NCBI RefSeq assembly: GCF_002276225.1
Contig: NZ_NQNY01000006.1
Location: 1 to 51,480, forward strand
Length of the DNA: 51,480 bases
Direction of reading: 5' to 3'
Origin: Mycoplasmopsis agassizii
GTDB lineage: Bacteria > Bacillota_I > Bacilli_A > Mycoplasmatales > Metamycoplasmataceae
The position numbers were made by a program, and so were the translations under genes. The notes below the pieces were generated by a model. It worked only from the letters and a program-made list of their open reading frames with translations. It ran no database searches and was not told the DNA's origin. Position 1 is the first letter of the stretch, and each line of letters opens with the position of its first letter. This document shows positions 43,370-51,480 of this stretch, in pieces.

Positions 43370-43795
43370 AAATCTTTAACTAATATAAAATTAAAATATT
43401 TGATATCTATATGTTTTTAGTAATCGCAAAAAGTGAAAAAGTATATATTTTTACTAGGGAAATAGCTAAAGTGCAATTCGAAAGCAATATTCATGAAAGA
43501 ATATTTATTATTTAGACCAAGATTAACAATTGTCCAAAAATTATTACAAGATAAGAATTTGAAATAATGAAAGTTTATTAAAAGAATGTATTAATGCCTA
43601 CAGTGAAAATATAAATTATTTTTTTCTAGAATAACAACAACTTGACAGAAATTCTTAAAACAAAGTTTGGTCTATCTGATCGATTTTTACCAAACAAATA
43701 TCAAAATGTTATAAAATTGTTTTAAAACCTACACAAAAAAAGATAGTAGTCTGAATAAATAACAAGGTTTTACTAATTTTGTTATTTCTTTTAGT
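43370..43795. other. AT-rich intergenic stretch without a gene
   Basis: About 425 bases with many stops in all frames. Only short peptides could be made. A hairpin, AAATAACAA with TTGTTATTT, lies at about 43758-43791 and could end the minus-strand methyltransferase transcript. A 17-base word at 43408-43424 recurs at 46037-46053 on the other side of the methyltransferase gene. The stretch looks like decayed sequence, but I cannot identify its source. Confidence 0.5.
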
Positions 43796-45790
43796 TTATA
43801 TAGTTTTTGTTTTCAAGATTCTTACTAATTCTTCTGCTAATTTTTCAATCACCGGAACTACAACACTATTACCTATTTGTTTGTAAGATTGATATCCTTT
43901 TTTTATTTTATAACTTTTTGGATAACCCATTATTTGTAAGCATTCTCCTTCGGTTAATTTTCTATTTTGATTTATCACAACTGGTATATTATTGCCACCT
44001 GTACCCATTTTTGCAGTTAAGGTTGGCGCAATACCATCCAGCTTAAATTGGCATCTTGAAGGTCTAATTTCATATGCTAAAGAATTATTTTTAACTTCTA
44101 CATTTTTTTTGGTAATAAAAAAATCAATATTCTTTTTAGCTGTTTCAGTTATTCGATATTTTGGGTCATTATTAGGTTTTATTATTTGGTTTAAATTGAT
44201 TTTTCTTTCTGATTTTGTAGGAAAAACAAAATCCTCTGCAGTTACATTTAATCCGTTTTTGATACCAATACAATATCATCTCTCTCTAGATTGGGGAATT
44301 CCAAAATCTTTGGAATTTAAAACTTTATATTGATATGAATAACCTAAATCATTAATAATATTTAAAATCGTTTCCAAAGTTTTTCCACCATCATGATTAA
44401 TAATTCCTTTAACATTTTCTAAAATAAATGCATTAGGTTGTTTATCTTTTAAAATTCTTGCAATTTCAAAAAATAGTGTTCCTCTTGCATCATTAAAACC
44501 AAGTCTTTTTCCTGCGACTGAAAAAGATTGACAAGGAAAACCTGCACATAAAATATCGTGATTTGGAATATCATTTGAATCAATTTTTGTTATGTCACCT
44601 TTAGGAGTTTCATTAAAATTTTCTTTATATGTTTCAACTGCATACTTATCAATTTCAGAACTAAAAACACATTTACAATTATTTTTTTCAAAGGCTAATC
44701 TAAAACCACCTAAACCTGAAAATAGGTCGATAAATTTTAACTGAGTTTCATTTTCAAATGAAATGTTTTTATATATTTGTTCAGCGATTGCTTTACCTAA
44801 TAATGGCGGAACAGCATTAGCTAGTTGCTGATGCTGATCAGAATTAGAACCTGTAAATTCAAAATTGTCATGAAAGGATTGTAATCTTGCAACTTCTCTA
44901 ACTGTTAAAATTCTGTCTTTTAAGGGATGAATAATCATTGCTTTTGCTGCGTGTTTAATTGTTATTGATGGTTTGTTTGAATCTAATCTTTTATAAGCAT
45001 TTGAATGAGTTCCTCCACCTGTGCCTAGTTCAATTGGTATATTTTGTCAATTACCACCTTGTGGTATATATGACATTCTTTTAGTTACTAATTCATTTGA
45101 GATTCTTCTGGAGTGGTTAGTTATTTTTGAATTACCTTCCATTAATTTTTGATATTTTGTTGAAGGACAAAAATATATGTCACCATCAGGATCTACATTC
45201 CCTAGAGCATCACCTACTGTAACATAATTTTCTTTATCATAAATTGGGTCTGGAAAGTCAAGAGGATAGTTCTTACTAATTAAAAAGATTACTCTTTTTC
45301 TAGATTGAGGTACTCCGTAATCTGCAGCATTTAATACTTTATAATTAACTCTATAACCAATATTTTCAAAACTTTTTTGAATCAGTTCTTTAATATCTTC
45401 ACCTTGATCATTTTTCATTGATAAAAGACCTACAACATTTTCTATAACAATGTATTTAGGCTCAATTATTTCAGCAACATTTACTACTTGTTCGAATAGT
45501 GTATTTCTTACATCGTTTATTTCGCGTTTTCCAGACATACTAAAACCTTGACATGGTGGACCTGCAATTATTACATCTATTTTATTTTTATATTTTTCTC
45601 AATAACTAAGTTCAACTTTAGTGATATCATTTAATAAAAGATTTGTTGAAGAGTGATTTTTTTTAAATGTGTTTAAGGCAGTTTCTCAAATATCAACACC
45701 TAATACAACTTCATATAAATTTGTCATTTCAAAGCCATATGAAAAACCACCAACTCCACAAAATAAATCAATAACTTTTAGTTTATTCAT
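43796..45790 (-). CDS. Double C5-cytosine DNA methyltransferase (two fused enzymes)
   Basis: One 664-residue ORF, open if TGA is Trp, encodes two complete C5-cytosine methyltransferases in tandem. Unit 1 (residues 1-345): motif I VIDLFCGVGGF, catalytic Cys80 in AGPPCQGFSMSG, motif VI IENVVG near 117, motif VIII PQSRKR, then a recognition region and motifs IX-X (EVARLQSF, QLANAVPP). Unit 2 (350-664): motif I FIDLFSGLGGF from 353, Cys420 in AGFPCQSFSVAG, LENVKG, PQSRER, its own recognition region, then GECLQIMGYP and KQIGNSVVVPV. A linker of only about 15 residues joins them. RBS GAGGT and an extended -10 TGTTATAAT (45820-45828) lie upstream. No restriction enzyme gene is adjacent. It probably methylates both strands of an asymmetric site, or two different sites. 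Confidence 0.92.
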
Positions 45791-46194
45791 ATTACCTCGA
45801 TAAAGAACTTGCTATTTTAATTATAACATTTTAGCCGCAATAATTTAAGAAAAATGCGGATAATTTAACCGATTGTATTGGTATTAAAACAAAACAATTA
45901 TTAAGCAATGATTAATAGTATCAATATTATGAAAAATATCAACTGGATTAATTTTAATATTTTTATGACAATACAAAACCGTCAAGAAAACAAACGATTT
46001 TTAAATACTTAATTTACATAAAAAATACGCAACATGTATATGTTTTTAGTAATTTTTAAAATTGTTAACCTGTATATAGTCTCAGAATAAAATGTTCCAA
46101 AACATAGTACAGGTCACTAGTTTTTAATGAAATTAATATATTTTTCGAGGAAGGCATTTTTTAGTTTGAGTTGATTATAAATATTTGAAAAGTC
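45791..46194. other. Methyltransferase promoter region and gene-free stretch
   Basis: On the minus strand TGTTATAAT (45820-45828) is a perfect extended -10 for the methyltransferase gene. An imperfect inverted repeat with CCGCA and TGCGG arms lies at about 45834-45859, just upstream. The remainder to 46194 is AT-rich, contains the 17-base word 46037-46053, and holds no supportable ORF. Confidence 0.55.
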
Positions 46195-46229
46195 AATAAA
46201 AAAATACGAGTTTTTAATGACTCGTATTT
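46195..46229 (-). terminator. Terminator of the 843-aa surface protein gene
   Basis: On the minus strand AAATACGAGT pairs with ACTCGTATTT and is followed by a T-run (plus-strand A's at 46196-46204). It lies 5 bases beyond the stop. Confidence 0.9.
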
Positions 46230-46234
46230 TGATT

Positions 46235-48766
46235 TTATTCGTAAACTACACCGTAGTGATATAAATCGTAGTTGTAGAATTCATACTGTAAAGTGTAAGC
46301 TAAATGGTCGTAATGTAAGTAGTAAATTGTATTTTCAGCTCTTAAATAAGGAACTGCTTTACCATCATTATCAAACATAACAATCTCTGCACCAAATCCT
46401 GCTTTACTGAAGAAATCACTTGGTCCATCTGCAGCAAATAGATATAATCTATTATATTCTGGGTGCATTAATAATTTATACACTCCATCTTTACCTATTG
46501 ATTTTTCTGAAGCAGGTGTTTCTAATAATCATAATGGTGCTCAAATGTCTTGTTTACCTAGATACATTCTTTCATTTTCGTGTTGATTGTATTTTAAAGC
46601 AAGCGACATTCATTTTGATTTAATTCAACCATAATTGGTCATTAAATGGAAAAAGAAGTTTGCTTCAACTGCACGTGTAAAGTTTTCAATTGAAACGTTT
46701 TTATATTCAAGTGGGTTTGTAAATTTCAAGTTAAAGTAACCTAATTTTCAAACATCTTCTTCAACCCCTTGAGCATTTTTCTCTCTTACTTTAATTTGTA
46801 AGACAACTTTTAGTCTGTCGTTGACTGTTTTGTCAGTAGGCGGAGAAATTTTTATACCTGTTCAAGGTAAGTTATATAAATAAGCACCAAGATCAGTTTG
46901 TTCCATATTAGCTAACATAGAACGATCATTTTGTAATAGTTGTGGTCCTGCTAAACTAACATTTCTCTCAACCTCAATGAAGTTTTTAAGTTCAATTCCA
47001 GGTAGTGCAATATCAATTGGGTTTTCTGGATCGATAAAATCATCAAAACTTTTAACACCTAAAATATTTAAGTTATCAGCAGTTACATTAATTTTTGTAT
47101 CATCTGAAAAATGAACATCTAAACTAAGACTTAAAATTTTGTTTGCATCTTTAGCATTAATATCAGTTGTGAAGTTTAATTTAGTTGCTTTGGCTTTAGC
47201 TAATAAAGCACTTAATTCAGTGTTTCCTGATGATTCTGCTAATAATGTTAAGTATTCAGATTGTTTCTCTGTATCTGATTTACTTGAATTTTTAATTGAG
47301 TTTAATTTTTTAATGAAAGCAACAATACCAATATCTGATTTTAATGAAATTGAAGGCATTTTTGTCAAGATATCTTTTAAGGTTGCTTGATCTTCTTTTG
47401 CTAGTTCTTCTTCAGTTTTTTCACCCAAATTTGGTAATCCAGGTTCAGCATCTGCTTGCTCATTTGCACTAACAAAACCTTTGATTTCGTTTGTTGCAGT
47501 GTAAGTTCTTGAATTAAAAGTAACACTAGTTGTTACTAATAAAGAACCTGCACTTGTAGTAGTTTCTGCATCTACTAAAGTAATTTCGTTTTTAGTAATT
47601 GCTGCAAATTTAGAAGGTAGTGGTGTTACTAATTCAGCAAAAGCAGCTAAAGTATTTGTATCATCTGCATTTACAACTTTTGCTAAGGCATAAAGTTGGT
47701 TTGCAAATGTCATATCTTTAATTAAGTCATAAAAACCTTTAGCAGTTCTTTTACCTGTAACATTCATAGCATTAGTTTTTAATGTTTCAGTATATGTTTG
47801 TCAATAATCAGTAAATTCTTTTTCAGTATTGAAAAAGTCATTAATTGAAAATGCTAAAACACCTAGTTGGGCATTTCTTTTTAGAATAATTTCAACTGTT
47901 AAAGTACTGCTATATTGTGCTGGCTGTGCTAAAACCATTGATAAAATTAAATTTGCTGTGAAACTTTTAGGTAAATCAACATATTGTTTTAATAATGCTA
48001 ATTTTTTATCATTATCATCACCTGCTAATAAGAAGTTAGCAAAAACAACTCCTGTTTTTACAGTTTTATCTTTTGATTCAAAAGTTTTTCCGTTCAATGC
48101 ATCGGTAATTTCTTTAATTAATGCACGGTCATTAACTGATTCATCTAAACCAGGTGTTTCTGGAGTAGAAGGGTTTGCAGGATTTTCACCACCTGGATTT
48201 GGGTTTAAAATTACTGTAGTTTCATCAGTTGTTTTTGTAGATGAAATTCTAATTACAACATCACGTTCTAAATTAGTACCATCAGCTTTTGCAATTGTTA
48301 ATTTAGCACTAGCTTTAAGTACATCGTCAGTAAAACTAACACTACTAATTGTAATTTCTAGTGAAGGGAAACCATCAATAAAAGTTGTAAAACTACTACT
48401 TAAAGCTTTAATAATATTTAACTTAGTAGCAGCTTGAGTAGTTGATTCTAAACTTGTAACAACTTGAGCAAAATCTGTTTCTGTTTGACCTTTAGCAAAA
48501 ATAGTTGTTGAAATAGTTTTAGCAACTAATTCAAGCGCTTCTTCGCTAGTTAAAACACCTGTTGAAGTTGCTTCGTTTTTGTTAATTACTAATGTTCCAC
48601 CATTTTCATTAATATTTTTAAATTTCGCTAGCAATAAGTTCTGGATTGGATCAGTGATTAGCGGTCCTTGTTGTTTGCTGATAACTACACCAGCAACAAC
48701 ACCTGCCCCTGCTACTAAAGCGGCAGAGGCAAGCGCTGAACCAATAATTAAAGTTCGTTTTTTCAT
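46235..48766 (-). CDS. Repeat-domain surface protein, tandem paralogue 1
   Basis: An 843-residue protein. The N-terminus MKKRTLIIGSALASAALVAG is a signal or membrane anchor without a lipobox Cys, so unlike the other surface proteins here it may be membrane-anchored by this helix or cleaved. Domains of about 100-130 residues follow, each with an Ala/Leu-rich helical part and a beta part (TTSVTFNSRTYTATNEIKGF; LTVEIILKRNAQLGV), resembling the lipoprotein-associated domains of the 855-aa lipoprotein. A Pro-rich linker (NPNPGGENPANPSTPETPG) separates the first domains. The C-terminal 170 residues are Tyr/Trp-rich and end YDLYHYGVVYE. I use the ATG at 48766, which has AAGGAAA upstream and a promoter at the right distance. 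It shares this architecture with the next gene and is a probable surface antigen. Confidence 0.87.
48220..48432 (-). repeat. 213-base near-identical block shared with 51267-51479
   Basis: This block inside the 843-aa gene matches 51267-51479 of the neighbouring paralogue with only two differences seen by eye (CGTCAG/CGCCAG and TTGTAA/TTGCAA). Flanking parts of the two genes are clearly less similar. The match may continue beyond the window. Confidence 0.85.
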
Positions 48767-48806
48767 ATATATTTCCTTACAAGAATATGTATTTTTTCTC
48801 ATGTAA

Positions 48807-48835
48807 ATTTTACCATAATACATGCTTTTTTGCAA
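48807..48835 (-). promoter_or_regulatory. Sigma-A-like promoter of the 843-aa gene
   Basis: On the minus strand TTGCAA (-35, plus coordinates 48830-48835) and TAAAAT (-10, 48807-48812), with extended TGG, are spaced exactly 17 bases apart. This predicts a short leader of about 35 bases. Confidence 0.65.
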
Positions 48836-49107
48836 AATATAATCTGTTTGCAAATTTTTAAATTTTTTTGAAAATATGCTTATGGAATAATCTTGTAAGA
48901 CCCAGTTTTATCCAAAAAGTTATTTTTATGGCATATTTAAAAACCAAAAAACTTTTTTTGGAAAAAAGTAATTAAATTTTGAATATCAATAAACTGAGTT
49001 GCTTTGGTAAGGAAAATGTGTATAAAACTGATATTGGTAGGTTTAATCTATTTAATCATAGTTTTGGATATAACTCAAAATTTATAGTGAAATAATGAGA
49101 AAATCTA

Positions 49108-49145
49108 TTTAATAAAAATAGAATTTTGTTAAAGCATAACAAAAT
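49108..49145 (-). terminator. Terminator-like hairpin downstream of the second surface protein gene
   Basis: On the minus strand ATTTTGTTA (plus 49137-49145) pairs with TAACAAAAT (plus 49123-49131) around a 5-base loop, followed by T-rich TTCTATTTTTATT. Confidence 0.6.
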
Positions 49146-49146
49146 C

Positions 49147-49203
49147 CCTAAATTGTAATATGTACCACAAAATTTCTTAAGTAGTGGTTTTTACAATTTA
49201 AGG
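49147..49203. repeat. Inverted repeat with nested stem
   Basis: CCTAAATTGTAA (49147-49158) is nearly complementary to TTACAATTTAAGG (49191-49203), with one extra base. An inner ACCAC/GTGGT stem strengthens the hairpin. It lies 40 bases beyond the stop of the partial surface-protein gene, on its transcript, ahead of the terminator. Confidence 0.5.
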
Positions 49204-49242
49204 AAAGTAATATTATTATTTTAATGAATTGTATATTAATTT

Positions 49243-51480
49243 TTAATCGTAAACTACACCATAGTGATATAGGTCATGGTTATAGAATTCATATTGTAAG
49301 GTATAAGCTAAATGATCGTAATGTAAGTAGTGGATCGTAGTTTCTACTCTTTTATATGGAATTGCATTACCATTATTATCGATCATGACAATTTCTGCAC
49401 CAAAACCTGCTTTGTTGAAAAAGTCAGTTGGAGCATCTGCAGCAAATAAATACAGTCGGTTATATTCAGGCTGCATTAATAATTTATACACTCCATCTTT
49501 ACCGATACTTCTTAATGATGCAGGTGTTTCTAATAATCATAATGGTGCTCAAATGTCTTGTTTACCTAAATACATTCTTTCGTTTTCATGTTGATTATAT
49601 TTTAAAGCAAGTGACATTCATTTTGATTTGATTCAACCATATTTAGTTACTAAATTAAAGAAATATACAGCTTCTTGTGAACGTTTAATATTATCTGGTT
49701 TAATATTGTTGTAGCTTCTGCTTTTAGGGGAATATCCCTTATCAAATTTTATGTAAAAGTAAATTGATTTTAGAACATCTTTATCTACACCTTGTGCATT
49801 TTTTTCTTTAACTTTAATTTTTATATGAACTTTTAGTATAGGTCTAAGTTCATTAGGGCCTAGAGTTGAAATTTTTACTCCTGTTCAGTTTAAATTAAAT
49901 AAATAAGCACCTATATCTGTTTTTACTATATTTGCTAAAAGTTTACGATCATTTGCTATTGATGGAGGTTGCCCTAGATCATATTCTACTCAAAGTCCAA
50001 TAAAGTCGAATATCTCAACTCCGGGTATTGCAATATCAATTGCATTTGTTTGATCAGTAAAGTCTTCATAACGTTTTGTACCTAAAATATTTAAGTTATC
50101 CACCTTTACATTAATATTAGAATTTTCTGAAAAATGAACATCTAAATTCAGACCTAAAATCTTATTGGCATTTTTAGCATTAATATCATATGTAAAAACT
50201 AATTTATTTGCTTTTGCTTTTGTTAATAAATCACTTAATTCTGCGTTCACTGATGATTCTGCTAATAATTTTAAGTATTCAGTTTGTTTATCAGTTTCTG
50301 ATTTACTTGAGTTTTTGATAGCATTTATTTTTTTAATGAAAGCAACGATTCCAATATTTGATTTTAGAATAAATGAAGGCATTTTGCTCAAAATATCTTT
50401 TAAGGCTGCTTGATCTTCTTTTGCAATTTCTTCTTCAGTTTTTTTAACCCAATTTGGTAATCCAGGTTCAGAATCTGCTTGTTCATTTGCACTAACAAAA
50501 CCTTTAATTTCATTTGTTGCAGTGTAAGTTTTTGAATTAAAAGTAACACTAGTTGTCACTAATAAAGAACCAGCAGTTTCATTTGTTTTTGCATCTACTA
50601 AAGTAATTTCGTTTTTAGAAGTTGCTGCAAATTTAGCAGGTAATGGTTGTGCTAATTCTGCAAAAGCAGCTAAAGAATTAGCATCATCTGCACTAACAAC
50701 TTTTGCTAATGCATAAAGTTGATTTGCAAAAGACATTTCTTTAATTAGATCATAAAAACCCTTAGCAGTTCTTTTATCTGTAATAGTTAATGGATTGGTT
50801 TTTAATGTTTCAGTGTATGCTTTTCAATAATCACTAAATTCCTTTTCTGTATCTAAAAAGTCATCAATTGAAAATACTACAACACCCAGTTGCGAATTTA
50901 TTTTCAAAATAATTTCAACTGTTAAAGCATTACTATGTTGCTTTGGTTCTGCTAAAACCATTGATAAAACTAAATTTGCTGTTAGTTTTTCAGGTAAATC
51001 AACATATTGTTTTAATAATTCTAGTTTTTTATCTTTATCATCACCTGCTAATAAGAAATTAGCAAAAACAATTCCTGTTTTAACAGTTGTATCTTTTGAT
51101 GAAAATGTTTTTCCGTTTAATTCATTTGTTATTTGCTGAATTAAAGCCTGATCATTAACTGTATCATATAAAATTGGTTTTCCCTTGATAGGATTAGGTG
51201 GCTTAACAGGTGTATCAGGCTTAGTTGGTTTATCTTTTTCAGGATTAGGATTTAAAATTGCTGTAATTTCATCAGTTGTTTTTGTAGATGAAATTCTAAT
51301 TACAACATCACGTTCTAAATTAGTACCATCAGCTTTTGCAATTGTTAATTTAGCACTAGCTTTAAGTACATCGCCAGTAAAACTAACACTACTAATTGCA
51401 ATTTCTAGTGAAGGGAAACCATCAATAAAAGTTGTAAAACTACTACTTAAAGCTTTAATAATATTTAACTTAGTAGCAGA
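49243..51480 (-). CDS. Repeat-domain surface protein, tandem paralogue 2 (partial)
   Basis: At least 745 residues; the N-terminus lies beyond the window edge. It is colinear with the 843-aa protein: same domain order, same VTFNSKTYTATNEIKGFVSA strand pair, same C-terminus YDxxHYGVVYx (here YNHDLYHYGVVYD). Protein identity varies along the length, from very high in the C-terminal 80 residues and in the segment at the window edge to clearly lower in the middle. The Pro-rich linker here is different (Lys/Pro/Thr-rich, around 51170-51250). Internal TGA codons are read as Trp. The two genes arose by tandem duplication. It is a likely surface antigen. Confidence 0.87.
51267..51479 (-). repeat. 213-base near-identical block shared with 48220-48432
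   Basis: Partner copy of the block in the first tandem surface-protein gene, at an offset of 3047 bases. It is cut by the window edge. Confidence 0.85.

Larger units (their letters stand above)
48836..49242. other. Gene-free stretch between the tandem surface-protein genes
   Basis: About 400 bases, AT-rich with no supportable ORF. It contains the word TTTATCCAAAAAG (near 48908), which also occurs upstream of the 1339-aa lipoprotein (near 6350). It also holds the terminator at 49108-49145 and the inverted repeat at 49147-49203 for the next minus-strand gene. Confidence 0.5.

Noticed and set aside
43370-43795. A decayed gene or transposon remnant
   Set aside because: No frame shows more than a few residues of plausible protein, and no homology to the IS30 remnant at 37.6 kb could be recognised.
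47829-48437. Plus-strand ORF of 202 codons opposite the 843-aa surface protein
   Set aside because: It is an antisense shadow of a repetitive gene, with no RBS or recognisable protein features.

Overview
The window is a low-GC Mollicutes (mycoplasma) chromosome segment. The decisive sign is that UGA is read as tryptophan: argS, rnr, hsdR, hsdM, fba, thyA, rsmE and most other genes are intact only if in-frame TGA codons are sense. Very high AT content, many lipobox (xxxC) surface lipoproteins and a small metabolic gene set fit a Mycoplasma sensu lato. I cannot name the species from sequence alone.

Layout. 1-10.5 kb: a lipoprotein, argS, a strongly structured unidentified RNA candidate (about 3.08-3.27 kb), then two very large repeat-domain surface lipoproteins (855 and 1339 aa). 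10.5-21.7 kb: a housekeeping block with rsmE, a membrane protein, the secG-rnr-smpB operon on the minus strand, a 1111-aa SGNH/GDSL hydrolase, and a fructose-type PTS permease fused as EIIA-EIIB-EIIC. 21.8-25.1 kb, minus strand: a coiled-coil protein gene, a decayed second copy of it, and a lipoprotein. 25.3-33.3 kb: a complete type I restriction-modification operon (hsdR-hsdM-hsdS) followed, with no visible terminator, by a large SF1 helicase/ATPase gene. 33.4-34.7 kb, minus strand: tRNA-Arg(UCG), rpoE (delta) and fba. 35-37.5 kb: a lipoprotein paralogous to the one at 23-25 kb. 37.6-39.5 kb: a truncated IS30-type transposase, then thyA-folA. 39.5-43.4 kb: a subtilisin-like protease overlapped by a lipoprotein whose start and body are in different frames across a run of eight A residues, probably a phase-variation switch. 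43.8-45.8 kb, minus strand: a single ORF carrying two complete C5-cytosine DNA methyltransferases. 46.2-51.5 kb, minus strand: two tandem paralogous surface proteins with a near-identical block suggesting gene conversion; the second runs off the window.

How it fits together. Three themes dominate. The first is a surface-antigen repertoire of at least eight exported proteins, several built from repeated beta-type domains, with signs of variation by domain-loop insertion, gene conversion and homopolymer slippage. The second is DNA modification and defence: the hsdRMS-helicase operon and the fused double cytosine methyltransferase. The third is core RNA and carbon metabolism: RNase R and SmpB for trans-translation-linked decay, RsmE, ArgS and a tRNA-Arg, the fructose PTS and the FBP aldolase, plus the thymidylate/dihydrofolate pair.

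The strongest candidates for something undescribed are the poly(A)-switched lipoprotein overlapping the subtilase gene, the 907-aa helicase attached to the type I R-M operon, the double C5 methyltransferase, and the unidentified structured RNA downstream of argS.
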